DNA of 64,000 nucleotides, from positions 1-64,000 of the forward strand of contig JAURMR010000041.1 of NCBI GenBank assembly GCA_030830565.1, in the 5' to 3' direction. Position 1 is the stretch's first letter. The number at the start of each line of letters is the position of its first letter. The notes beneath the pieces were generated by a model. The model was not told the DNA's origin, searched no databases, and saw only the letters and a program-made list of their open reading frames with translations. The translations under genes and the position numbers were made by a program. This DNA comes from Acidimicrobiales bacterium. GTDB taxonomy: Bacteria > Actinomycetota > Acidimicrobiia > Acidimicrobiales > Acidimicrobilacustridaceae. Shown here piece by piece: positions 36,682 to 45,139 of this stretch.

Positions 36682-37923
36682 ATGGAACAGGTCGATATCG
36701 CTGTCATTGGCGCCGGTCCCGCAGGCTCTTCGGCTGCGGCATGGGCTGCCCGTGGCGGAGCATCTGTCGCTCTGTTTGAAAAAGCAGCTCAAGGGCGAGA
36801 CAAGTCCTGCGGTGATGGACTGACCCCGCGTGCGATTGCAGAAAGTCGTCGACTCGGTATTGACGTCGACCGTTTCCATCGGATCGATGGGTTGCGCGTT
36901 CAAGCCGGCAGCAAAGTTCGCGAAGTGCTCTGGCCCGATGGAGCGTTCCCGCCAGTTGGTGCCGTTGCTCCTCGTGTGGAATTCGACGCAATGGTGATGC
37001 AAGCAGCAATCGATTCTGGTGCTGACTTTCGCGAGAACTCACCGGCCGAACCGTGGATCGAAGACAACCGCGTTCTTGGTGTTCTTTCGAATGGCGAAAA
37101 GATTCGCGCCGAACTAACGGTGATTGCATCCGGTGCAGGCTCGCCGGCGGCACGTGCAGTTGGGGCGACGCGTATTGCATCGTCGCCGTTCGGCTTGGCG
37201 ATTCGCGCCTACATTCCCTCAACTCGAGCTGACGACCGCTACATGGAAGCGTGTCTCACCGTAAATGGCCCGGACGGTTCGATCGTTCCTGGTTATGGAT
37301 GGGTTTTCCCCGCTGGCAATGGCATCGTGAATATCGGCGTTGGCGCCTTGTCGACAATGAAGAATTTCTCTGATCTCAATCTCAACAAGATGCTTGAGGC
37401 CTACACCGCGCAGGTGCGTGACTCATGGGGACTCGGGGAGTTTGTTGCCCGACCAAAGGCATGGCGACTTCCGATGCATGTTGAGCATCGTGGTGGTCCA
37501 GGTTGGGTCGTTGCGGGCGATGCTGCTGGTTTGGTGAACCCGTTCAACGGCGAAGGCATCGACTACGCGCTCGAGTCGGGCCGACATGCAGCTGAATGTT
37601 TCCTCGCCGAACCGGGAACAGCATGGGCCGCCTATCAAGCAGTGTTGCGCAAGGAATACGACCCGTTCTTTGCCACAGCTCGACGCTTTGCTTGGCTTAT
37701 CGGCCGTCCAAAACTTCTTCAATTCCTGCTCGGTATCGCATTGTCGACCAACTTCACCATGAAACTTGTGCTCGACATCATGGCGAACCTCGTCGATATG
37801 GAACATCCAGGTTTGGCCGGCCGCTCACTCACGATCGGTGGCAAGGCGTTGTCATTGGCCGACCCGCTTCTGGTTCGTTCTTCAGCGAAGAGCAAAGACA
37901 AGCGAGCGACTCCCGTCGGGTAG
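36682..37923 (+). CDS. Geranylgeranyl reductase family flavoprotein
   Basis: A 413-residue FAD-dependent enzyme: dinucleotide motif VIGAGPAGSSAA at about residues 8-19, the CGDGLTPRA segment near 40, and the second FAD motif WVVAGDAAGLVNPFNGEGI near 276. Relatives saturate isoprenoid chains, for example MenJ on menaquinone, or archaeal-type geranylgeranyl groups. A role in reducing a quinone or lipid side chain at the membrane is likely. The ATG at 36682 was preferred over a TTG at 36661. It heads a + strand group with an SDR and a SnoaL-like gene. Confidence 0.83.
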   Translation: MEQVDIAVIGAGPAGSSAAAWAARGGASVALFEKAAQGRDKSCGDGLTPRAIAESRRLGIDVDRFHRIDGLRVQAGSKVREVLWPDGAFPPVGAVAPRVEFDAMVMQAAIDSGADFRENSPAEPWIEDNRVLGVLSNGEKIRAELTVIASGAGSPAARAVGATRIASSPFGLAIRAYIPSTRADDRYMEACLTVNGPDGSIVPGYGWVFPAGNGIVNIGVGALSTMKNFSDLNLNKMLEAYTAQVRDSWGLGEFVARPKAWRLPMHVEHRGGPGWVVAGDAAGLVNPFNGEGIDYALESGRHAAECFLAEPGTAWAAYQAVLRKEYDPFFATARRFAWLIGRPKLLQFLLGIALSTNFTMKLVLDIMANLVDMEHPGLAGRSLTIGGKALSLADPLLVRSSAKSKDKRATPVG

Positions 37924-37963
37924 GTTCGGGAGTCCCAAAAGGGGATGAACGGGGTAGTCGGTC

Positions 37964-38821
37964 ATGGGTAGTTCGCCAGTCGCCATTGTCACGGGTGCAA
38001 GCCGCGGAATCGGTCGAGCCGGAGCGCTTGCGCTTGCCGAAGCAGGTTTCGATGTCGTTGTGAGTGCGCGCACGGTTCGCGAAGGCGAAGGCGTTGCCGA
38101 GCCCAATTCGGTTCGTGAAGAAGTCACGCTCGCGGTTCCTGGAAGTCTTGAGCGCACGGCTCAAGAGATCGAAGAGCGCGGTCAACGCGCACTCATCGTG
38201 CCCATGGATCTCATCGATGTTGCATCAGTGAAAGCGCTACCGGCCACAGTGATGGCTGAATGGGGCCGCATCGATGTGTTGTTCAACAACGCGATCTTTC
38301 GCGGTGTTGGCACGCTCGATCGCATTTCGGACCTCACCGTTGAGTCGATGACGAACCTTCTCGCCGGCAACTTCATGAATCAGATCTTGCTTATTCAGCA
38401 GGTGATTCCGCACATGGTCGCTGCCGGTGGCGGGACCATCATTGACATGGTGTCGGGTTCGGCTCGACTCGATCCGGCTGGGCCCCCCGGAGAAGGTGGC
38501 TGGGGCATTCTCTATTCCGCATCCAAGGCTGCGTTTGGCCGCGTTGCTGGTGGTGTGAACGCGGAATATCGCGCGCAGGGCATCAAGGCGTTCAACGTGG
38601 ACCCAGGCAATGTCGTAACCGAAGCTCGCAAAGCGGCAAAGCCCGATGATGAATACAGCAGCGGTTACGGCAGTGAGCCGGCGGAAGCAACGGGCAAAGT
38701 TGTTGCGTGGTTGGCGACTGATCCCGCCGCGGACAAGTACCTCGGTAAGTGGATCTTTGCGCCGAAACTTTGTTCTGATCTCGGACTGCTTCCAGGTTGG
38801 ACCTTTCAGGTTCCACAATGA
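37964..38821 (+). CDS. SDR family oxidoreductase
   Basis: A 285-residue classical SDR. It has TGASRGIGRA at about residues 10-19, NNA near 108 (the usual NNAG Gly is replaced by Ile), a catalytic Ser in SGSA, and YSASKAAFGR. After the second strand it carries an insertion containing VPGSLERTAQEIEERG, shared with the SDRs at 45136 and 47880. It overlaps the next gene by ATGA. The substrate is unknown. Confidence 0.78.
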   Translation: MGSSPVAIVTGASRGIGRAGALALAEAGFDVVVSARTVREGEGVAEPNSVREEVTLAVPGSLERTAQEIEERGQRALIVPMDLIDVASVKALPATVMAEWGRIDVLFNNAIFRGVGTLDRISDLTVESMTNLLAGNFMNQILLIQQVIPHMVAAGGGTIIDMVSGSARLDPAGPPGEGGWGILYSASKAAFGRVAGGVNAEYRAQGIKAFNVDPGNVVTEARKAAKPDDEYSSGYGSEPAEATGKVVAWLATDPAADKYLGKWIFAPKLCSDLGLLPGWTFQVPQ

Positions 38822-39279
38822 ACGCAGAGCAGTTGCAAGAACTCTCCGACCGACTCGAAATTCGATCGGTCGTCGAGGACTACGCGCGCTTTGCTGACCG
38901 AATCGATAACGAAGGACTCGCAGGGCTCTTTGCTCCTGATGGCGTGCTGCGTATTTTCGAGCGTGGCAATCCTGAACCAGTGCGACAACGCCTCGGACGA
39001 GACGAAATCTCCGAAGCAATCAAGGGCTTATCGCGGTACGAGGTCACCATGCACTCGGTGGCCAATCACTACGTCGTCGTAAACGGCGATGTTGCGACTG
39101 GCGAGACCTATTGCCGAGCTACGCACATTCGTCAGGTTGAGGGTGGCTCGCCGGAAGCTCGCGAGAACTACGTCATGAACATCCGCTATCTCGATGAGTA
39201 CGTGCGCTTGCCTGAGGGCTGGCGCATTGCCAAGCGTGAACTCCAAGTCGAGTTCACCGAGGTCTTCCCGATTCTCTGA
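38818..39279 (+). CDS. SnoaL-like (NTF2 fold) protein
   Basis: A 153-residue protein with the SnoaL_4 pattern: an N-terminal helix (IRSVVEDYARFADRIDNEG), LFAPDGVL, a central H-S-V-A-N-H segment, and a curved sheet ending WRIAKRELQVEFTE. Such proteins are small cytosolic enzymes (isomerases, dehydratases, hydrolases) or ligand binders, often next to steroid or polyketide genes. It is coupled to the upstream SDR by a 4-nt overlap, so the two may act on one substrate. Confidence 0.75.
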   Translation: MNAEQLQELSDRLEIRSVVEDYARFADRIDNEGLAGLFAPDGVLRIFERGNPEPVRQRLGRDEISEAIKGLSRYEVTMHSVANHYVVVNGDVATGETYCRATHIRQVEGGSPEARENYVMNIRYLDEYVRLPEGWRIAKRELQVEFTEVFPIL

Positions 39280-39288
39280 GGCGTTGAC

Positions 39289-40347
39289 TCAAGCGCCACG
39301 CAGAGAAGGAACCGATGAAGAGTTGGCCATCTCAAGCGCAAGATTTGCCAATTCGGCAATCGTGTTTTCGGTATTGGTGGTGTCTTCGCCGGGTCGCGTT
39401 GCTTTGATTCGGGCCAACGCGCCCTCGGTGATGATCGCAAGCTTGAAGACTGCGAGAACTCGGTAGACATCGATGTCTTGGATCGAGCGCCCGCTTGAAG
39501 CTTCGTAACGGGCGAGAAGGTGGTCGCCGGAGGGAAAGCCCGGATTCAGGCGATGTGGTTGGGGCGAGCGGCTCCGCCACATGATCTCGCCGGCTTCGCC
39601 CCAATAGACGCTGACCATACCGAGATCAGTGAGTGGGTCACCAAGGGTCGACATCTCCCAATCGAGGACTGCAACCATTTTCGCGGGGTCGTTACGACTC
39701 CACATCGTGTTGTTAAACGAATAGTCGCCGTGGACAATTGAAGCGTCGGTGGCACTGGGAATGGAACGCTTGAGTCGCTCGGCAACCTCATCGATGGCCG
39801 GCAGCTCACGTTGTTTTGATTTCTCCCACTGCGAACACCAGCGATTGACCTGCCGCTCAAGGAATCCTGCGGGCTTACCAAGTTGACCGAGACCAACTGC
39901 TCCGAAATCAACTGCATGCAAGCGCGCAAGCACATCGATGAGTTCATCTGCTGCTGCGAGTGCTTGTGCTTGGTCAAGATGCGCAACCTGATCGGTATCG
40001 GAGTAGACGATTCCATCAACGAAGTCCATTAAATAAAACGGAACGCCAAGAACTGATTCGTCTTCACACAACGCAACAGTGCGAGGCACCGGAACGTCGG
40101 TGTTCTGCAATCCCGTTTGCACGCGGTATTCCCGACCCATGTCGTTTGCCGTTGCGAGGAACGCGCCGACGGGAGGCCGACGTAGTACCCAATCGTTGTC
40201 GTCGTCTTGAATGCGGAACGTGAGGTTCGAAGAACCGCCCGAAAGGTGCGAAACCTTGATGGGACCCTGCGATTCGGGAACGTTGGCGGCTACCCACGCG
40301 CTGAGGGCGTCGACGGGAACGGCCTCAGCGACCTGATCGGAGTTCAT
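39289..40347 (-). CDS. Phosphotransferase (APH/ACAD10-type kinase)
   Basis: A 352-residue aminoglycoside-phosphotransferase-fold kinase. The catalytic loop is VHGDYSFNN (206-213) and the metal-binding DWE is at 229-231, followed by STLGDPLTDLG, a pattern typical of the ACAD10/11 kinase domain. That domain phosphorylates 4-hydroxyacyl-CoAs in eukaryotes; bacterial relatives are often in lipid-catabolic clusters. An antibiotic target is unlikely. It overlaps the upstream OYE gene by ATGA and is the last gene of the minus-strand group. Confidence 0.78.
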   Translation of the reverse strand: MNSDQVAEAVPVDALSAWVAANVPESQGPIKVSHLSGGSSNLTFRIQDDDNDWVLRRPPVGAFLATANDMGREYRVQTGLQNTDVPVPRTVALCEDESVLGVPFYLMDFVDGIVYSDTDQVAHLDQAQALAAADELIDVLARLHAVDFGAVGLGQLGKPAGFLERQVNRWCSQWEKSKQRELPAIDEVAERLKRSIPSATDASIVHGDYSFNNTMWSRNDPAKMVAVLDWEMSTLGDPLTDLGMVSVYWGEAGEIMWRSRSPQPHRLNPGFPSGDHLLARYEASSGRSIQDIDVYRVLAVFKLAIITEGALARIKATRPGEDTTNTENTIAELANLALEMANSSSVPSLRGA

Positions 40348-41561
40348 GCGATCGGTGCAGAAGCAACGATGGGGTTGGGATTATCGACAACGCAGCGGCT
40401 GCCGCTGTAAATCGAAACCATGCACTTGTTGCAGTGAATGCAGTTGCCTTCGGTCTGCGTGCCATCCTGCATTCGCTTGATGAGGTCTGGTTCACGCAAC
40501 ACCGCACGACCCATGGCCACGAAGTCGAAACCGTCGGCCATTGCTTGTTGGACGGTGGCGAGATTGTTGATGCCGCCGAGGAAGATGAGTGGCATATCGA
40601 GTGCAGCGCGCACATCGAGCGCCATTGGGCGGAAGTAGGCCTCTTCGAAGGGATAGGACGGCATGAACTTCTTGCCGAAGAGTTTGAAGCCGAGTGCCAT
40701 GGGGAACGGAAGTACCTTGGCGAACTCTTCACGAGGAGCATCGCCCTTGAAGAGGTAGATCGGATTGGCGAGCGAGGAACCGCCGGTCATCTCGAGTGCA
40801 TTGAGGTGTCCATCGTCTTGCAGCAATCTCGCGAACTCGGTGCTCTCGGGAGGCCTGAATCCGCCGGGCACGCCGTCGTTGAGGCTGATCTTGGCTGTGA
40901 CTGCCATGCTCGCTGGAGCCGCATCGCGAACTGCGGCAATGACTTCCCGAGCAAAGCGCGCACGATTCTCGAGTGAGCCGTTCCATTCGTCCTTGCGCTT
41001 ATTGAACTTGGGACTAAGGAATGACGACAACAGGTAGTTATGCGCAAGGTGGATTTCGATTGAGTCGAATCCGGCCTCGGCCATGAGCCGCGCACCGTTG
41101 GCGTAATCGTTGATCACCCGATCGATCTGCGTTGGCGTGATCGCACGAGTGATCTTGCCGTTGATCGGATTCAACATCTTGCTGGCGCCAAGAGAAGGAA
41201 CGCCGTTCTTCTTCGCGTTTGCGACAGGACCAGCGTGGCCAATCTGGCCGGCAACGAGCGCACCTTCATCGTGCATGGTGTCGACGAATTTCTTGAGCCC
41301 CGGAACTGCAGCTGGACGCAACCAGATGCACCCATCATCAGTGCGACCTTCGGGAGCCACGGCAAGGTATGCGAGTGTGGTCATCGCAACACCACCGCGT
41401 ACAGGACGCAAGTGGTAATCGATGAGTTCCTGAGTAACGAGGCCTTGGGGGGTGACGCCTTCGAAGGTTGCTGCCTTGATGAACCGGTTCTTTAACGTGA
41501 GCGGCCCGAGAGTCGCCGGTGCGAACGGATCAGGGATGGAGGTGTTCGTTGCGTCGGCCAT
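40344..41561 (-). CDS. NADH:flavin oxidoreductase (old yellow enzyme family)
   Basis: A 405-residue FMN TIM-barrel enzyme. An N-terminal FAPATLGPLTLKNRF is followed by GQIGHAG, the catalytic-type H-x-x-H/N segment in EIHLAHNYLLSSFLSP, and FVAMGRAVLREPDL. The C-terminus carries four Cys, C374, C377, C380 and C390 (C-x2-C-x2-C-x9-C), resembling the [4Fe-4S] site of 2,4-dienoyl-CoA reductase, but the extra FAD/NAD domains of that enzyme are absent. It should reduce an activated C=C bond. The ATG at 41561 lies 5 nt after the upstream gene. Confidence 0.83.
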   Translation of the reverse strand: MADATNTSIPDPFAPATLGPLTLKNRFIKAATFEGVTPQGLVTQELIDYHLRPVRGGVAMTTLAYLAVAPEGRTDDGCIWLRPAAVPGLKKFVDTMHDEGALVAGQIGHAGPVANAKKNGVPSLGASKMLNPINGKITRAITPTQIDRVINDYANGARLMAEAGFDSIEIHLAHNYLLSSFLSPKFNKRKDEWNGSLENRARFAREVIAAVRDAAPASMAVTAKISLNDGVPGGFRPPESTEFARLLQDDGHLNALEMTGGSSLANPIYLFKGDAPREEFAKVLPFPMALGFKLFGKKFMPSYPFEEAYFRPMALDVRAALDMPLIFLGGINNLATVQQAMADGFDFVAMGRAVLREPDLIKRMQDGTQTEGNCIHCNKCMVSIYSGSRCVVDNPNPIVASAPIA

Positions 41562-41566
41562 GAGGC

Positions 41567-42391
41567 TCACCAGAGTTCGTTGACGTACGTGTCGGTTCCA
41601 ACAATGGTGCGAAAGAACGGTGCAACGAGATGCACGTCGGCCAATCCGGCAGCGGCAACTGCATCGGTGTAGGTCTTCATGCGGTCGAGGGACTTGGTGA
41701 CATCGCCACGAACGAAAATGACCTGCACGAGTCGCTCTGGACCACCTGCTGGCGTGCCGAGATCCATCGGCTGATCGGCAGCAGGAGTTGCCACTGGCTG
41801 CCATGAGGACACGATTTCAATGTCCGAACCGCTCATGAGATTGGCATAGGCGCCTGATTTCTCAAGCTCAGCGTGAACGCTCTTCGCACTCTGGCCTTCG
41901 CGAGCATCGAAGAACACTGTGAAGATGCCGTCGTACGCGCTATCGAGTGCAACGTCAACCGGAACACCGTCAGCATCGCGGTTGGCAGCGCCGATGTAAT
42001 CGAACAAGTTGGTATGCGTGTGCTTGCGCTCAGGGAAGCCGCGGTTGTTGGTGTAGAGCCAGGTGACACGCTCGGTGCTCCAGTCGTTCCAATCGTCGTG
42101 ATGTCCACCCTCGATCCAGTAGATAGCGACATACGAACCCGCATCGGTGGGATTAGCGACGGCGGTGTCGCCTTCGGGCCAACGGAGGTCCTTGAGGCGA
42201 CGCGGTGCAACCCAACGTGAACCCGACATTTGGTGTGGAGCCACCATGCAGCCGGCGTAGTAGTGATCGCGCTCGTACCAACGGTTATAGGCAGACTCGA
42301 ACCCGGGATTGGGGTCGACCATCGTGAGCAGCATCGATCCGACCTTCATCGGGTAGTCGTTGAGGCCGCCAATATCGAGTGGATATGCCAT
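41567..42391 (-). CDS. Unknown protein, possibly dimeric alpha/beta-barrel (EthD-like)
   Basis: A 274-residue soluble protein with no signal peptide. The sequence has two halves with similar hints (an N-terminal LTMVDPNPGFESAYNRWY segment, a later GIFTVFFDAREGQSA, and VQVIFVRGDVTKSLDRM), like tandem ferredoxin-like EthD/dimeric alpha-beta-barrel domains, but this is a weak resemblance. AAGGA precedes the ATG at 42391. It lies between tauD and the OYE gene in one direction with tight spacing, so it likely works on the same pathway. Confidence 0.6.
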   Translation of the reverse strand: MAYPLDIGGLNDYPMKVGSMLLTMVDPNPGFESAYNRWYERDHYYAGCMVAPHQMSGSRWVAPRRLKDLRWPEGDTAVANPTDAGSYVAIYWIEGGHHDDWNDWSTERVTWLYTNNRGFPERKHTHTNLFDYIGAANRDADGVPVDVALDSAYDGIFTVFFDAREGQSAKSVHAELEKSGAYANLMSGSDIEIVSSWQPVATPAADQPMDLGTPAGGPERLVQVIFVRGDVTKSLDRMKTYTDAVAAAGLADVHLVAPFFRTIVGTDTYVNELW

Positions 42392-42475
42392 GAGTTCCTT
42401 CACTTTCGAACGCGGGCGAATCGCCCCCCGGTGAAGCATGAAACTAGCCGTTCAGGATCGCTAGATTTGCGGTGA

Positions 42476-43294
42476 TCAGCGCTCCGCTGCACCCACGACC
42501 GACACGCGGTACATCAGCCGTCGACCGGGGAAATCGTTAAGTACTCGGTGCATGGTGGAGCGGTTGTCCCACATGAGTAGATCGCCTTCTCGCCAGTGGT
42601 GGCGATAGGTGAAGTCCTCTTTGACCGAATGCTGAAAGAGGAACGCGAGCACTGCATCGCTTTCGTCGGGGGGAAGTCCGACGATATGGCGGGTGTAGGT
42701 CGGGTTGACGAATAAGCCCTTGGCGCCAGTGTCAGGATGCACTCGTACGACCGGGTGAGCGGTGCGTCGGTTTTGGGCGATGGCGGCGGCGTAGTGCTCG
42801 GGAGTTGCGCCGCCAAATCGATAGCGAAGTTCCGTTGTTCGGCTGAGATCGTGAATCGCCGTGAGGCCTTCGAGATAGAGCTTCATGTTCGGTGACAGTG
42901 CGTCGTAGGCGGCGGACGTGGAAGCGAACATCGTGTCACCGCCGACAACGGGGAGAGTTTTTGCCTGCGTGAGTGTTCCCATCGGCGGGTGGGGGAGGAA
43001 CGTCTCATCGGTATGCCACATCGACGCGGTGTTTCCTTCCTCAGAGTCAAGAACGCTGACGTGTTCAAGGCCGGGGCCTAGGTTGGGGAAGAACGCGTGG
43101 ATTTCGATCTCGCCGATGCGGCGACCAAGTGCCATGTGCTGTTCAGGCGTGAGGTCGGGGGCGTTGATGACGAGGACCTGGTTCTCGATGAGCGCAGTGT
43201 GCACGGCGCTCAGGGTCGCATCATCGAAATCGCTCGTGAGATCGAGTTCGGTGATCTCCGCTCCGAGGGCGGGAGTGAGTCGGCGAATCTGCAT
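42476..43294 (-). CDS. TauD/TfdA family Fe(II)/2-oxoglutarate dioxygenase
   Basis: A 272-residue double-stranded beta-helix oxygenase. The iron facial triad is visible: H94 and D96 in WHTDETF and H249 in STMHRV; Arg residues near 258-263 can bind 2-oxoglutarate. It uses O2 and 2-oxoglutarate to hydroxylate a substrate; taurine, alkylsulfate and 2,4-D relatives exist, so the substrate cannot be named. It is first in a minus-strand group with the unknown gene, the OYE and the kinase, and divergent from an SDR gene. Confidence 0.85.
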   Translation of the reverse strand: MQIRRLTPALGAEITELDLTSDFDDATLSAVHTALIENQVLVINAPDLTPEQHMALGRRIGEIEIHAFFPNLGPGLEHVSVLDSEEGNTASMWHTDETFLPHPPMGTLTQAKTLPVVGGDTMFASTSAAYDALSPNMKLYLEGLTAIHDLSRTTELRYRFGGATPEHYAAAIAQNRRTAHPVVRVHPDTGAKGLFVNPTYTRHIVGLPPDESDAVLAFLFQHSVKEDFTYRHHWREGDLLMWDNRSTMHRVLNDFPGRRLMYRVSVVGAAER

Positions 43295-43303
43295 GGGTTG
43301 ATG

Positions 43304-43332
43304 TTGACACTTTTCTCGGTCACTCGTAGGTT
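43304..43332 (+). promoter_or_regulatory. Strong promoter for the SDR group at 43.4 kb
   Basis: A perfect TTGACA (43304-43309), a 17-nt spacer and TAGGTT (43327-43332), followed by a UTR of about 45 nt to the ATG at 43383. It is among the best consensus promoters in the window. Confidence 0.65.
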
Positions 43333-43382
43333 CGCTGGACCGGCCGCTAGGTGGCGGCCCTGCATCTTGGGGGCATCATTCA

Positions 43383-44186
43383 ATGACCAATCTCTTTAAC
43401 TACGTAGGCAAGCGCGTCGTCCTGACTGGTGGTGCCACTGGTATCGGCGCAGCACTCGCAGATCTTCTCGATGAGCTCGGCGTCGAGCACCTGACCATTC
43501 TCGATATCAAGGCCCCGTCTGGTCGTTGCGACACATTTATCGAAACGAACCTCGCTGATCCCGCATCAATCGACGCGGCAATGGCGCAGATCGAAGGTCC
43601 GATCGACGTGGTGTTCTCGAACGCAGGCGTCGCAGCAAACGCTGGGGTTCGCACCTGCATGGCGGTCAATGTCGCAGCATCGCGTCGCCTTACCGATGGC
43701 CTCATCGATCGCATCACCAAGGGCGGCACGATCGTTTACACCGCCTCGATGGCCGGCAACGGTTGGCCCGCCCAGGTCGCTGAGATCACTGAGCTTCTTG
43801 AGATCGCGGACTGGGATGCATTCCTCGATTGGTGCGAAACACATCCCGAGGTCGTGAACGATGTGTATGCCTTCTCAAAGATGTGTATGCAGGTGTACGT
43901 GATGCGACGTTCCTATTCATCAATTCGAAATGGCATTCGCATCAACAGCATTTGCCCCGCTCCTGTCGATACGCCCCTTATGGCCGACTTCAAGATCTCG
44001 ATGGGCGAAGACGCAATCAACTGGGCCGTTGGCGTTCAAGGCAATGGCCGCATGGCCGTCGCAACGGACATTGCTCCATCGCTTGCATTCATGGGCAGCG
44101 ATGCCGCTGCATTCATCAATGGAGAGAACCTGCACGTTGATAGTGGCCTGAGCTCAGCGATGGTCACTGGTCTGGCATTCAGCTGA
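43383..44186 (+). CDS. SDR family oxidoreductase (hydroxysteroid dehydrogenase-like)
   Basis: A 267-residue SDR with TGGATGIGAA at about residues 15-24, a short second strand (LTILDIKAP), SNAGVA in place of NNAG, a catalytic Ser in TASMAG and Y-x-x-x-K in YAFSKMCMQ. The compact middle and the later stretch before YAFSK resemble 3alpha-hydroxysteroid/carbonyl reductase SDRs. The substrate is not proven. It is the first gene of a three-gene group; the next starts 5 nt after the stop. Confidence 0.75.
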   Translation: MTNLFNYVGKRVVLTGGATGIGAALADLLDELGVEHLTILDIKAPSGRCDTFIETNLADPASIDAAMAQIEGPIDVVFSNAGVAANAGVRTCMAVNVAASRRLTDGLIDRITKGGTIVYTASMAGNGWPAQVAEITELLEIADWDAFLDWCETHPEVVNDVYAFSKMCMQVYVMRRSYSSIRNGIRINSICPAPVDTPLMADFKISMGEDAINWAVGVQGNGRMAVATDIAPSLAFMGSDAAAFINGENLHVDSGLSSAMVTGLAFS

Positions 44187-44191
44187 TCGTT

Positions 44192-45139
44192 ATGCATCCT
44201 GACGACGAGTTTCACCCGCCGACATCCGACGATCCCGAGTGGACAGAAACCTGTTGGTTTACCTTCGCCGTTCCTGAACGGAACTTGTCTGGTCAGTTGT
44301 ACCCGTATTTCAAAACCAATCAAGGTGTCGCTGCTGGCGGCGCGTTCTTTTGGGATGGTCGTAATGAACGGCCCGAAACCTGTGTGTACGCGAAGCAGTT
44401 CTGGCATCTACCGCTTGTCGACCAGAAACTGACCGACCTCACGCTGGCCAATGGCATTCGTTATGAATGTCTTGAGCCACAAAAGAAGTGGCGCGTTCGT
44501 TACGACGATCCTGACGGTGGCGATGAAATCCACGTCGATCTCATCGTCACCGGCATCGTTGCGCCCAACATGCTCGGTGAATCGCACGTGGACCAGCCCT
44601 GTCGCTACCAGGGCACGATTGGTTTGCACGGCGAGACGATTGCTGTCGATGACTATGGGTTCCGTGATCGTTCGTGGGGGCCACGACCACAGTTCGGGCA
44701 AGGTATTCATGGGGGAGCGACGATGCGTGGCGGTTACAGCTACGCCACTGCTTCAGACACGCATGCATTCCATGCCATCACCATGGATTTCGGCACCGGC
44801 GCTATCGCTATTCACGGCTCGTACATGCGAGACGGTGAGTGGGCGAAGTTGAAAAGTGGTGAGCGTCGGGTCATCGAACGCGACGGTGAAGGCTTCCCGC
44901 TCATTGTCGAACTTGACGGTGTCGATGAACTTGGACGTGAGTTCAACGCTCGTGGCGAAACAACAAACTCACTTGGGTTCCTCATTAATCCGAACCTCTA
45001 CACAATCAATTGTCTGACTCGTTGGTCATTCGATGGGATAACGACTTGGGGCGAAGACCACGACAACCATTCATTCCCTGACGCACGTCGGTTGTTCCGT
45101 GAGGCTCGAGGCCAGTCGCTTTGGGAGATTGGCCAATGA
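44192..45139 (+). CDS. CrtC-like / DUF7064-type protein of unknown function
   Basis: A 315-residue soluble protein rich in beta strands and aromatic residues, with the segment VDDYGFRDRSWGPR and later Gly-rich strands, a pattern reminiscent of hydroxyneurosporene synthase (CrtC)-like and related lipocalin-fold proteins found among steroid or terpenoid genes. The assignment is tentative. No signal peptide is seen. It is tightly flanked by SDR genes on both sides (5-nt gap and ATGA overlap), so it probably belongs to their pathway. Confidence 0.55.
   Translation: MHPDDEFHPPTSDDPEWTETCWFTFAVPERNLSGQLYPYFKTNQGVAAGGAFFWDGRNERPETCVYAKQFWHLPLVDQKLTDLTLANGIRYECLEPQKKWRVRYDDPDGGDEIHVDLIVTGIVAPNMLGESHVDQPCRYQGTIGLHGETIAVDDYGFRDRSWGPRPQFGQGIHGGATMRGGYSYATASDTHAFHAITMDFGTGAIAIHGSYMRDGEWAKLKSGERRVIERDGEGFPLIVELDGVDELGREFNARGETTNSLGFLINPNLYTINCLTRWSFDGITTWGEDHDNHSFPDARRLFREARGQSLWEIGQ

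Noticed and set aside
35809-37002. 397-codon minus-strand open frame across tRNA-Gln, the LOG gene and the reductase
   Set aside because: It would be antisense to a tRNA and two clear genes; the translation looks random.
39289-40347. Antibiotic (aminoglycoside) resistance kinase
   Set aside because: Although the fold is APH-like, the motifs and context match ACAD10-type kinases of lipid metabolism.
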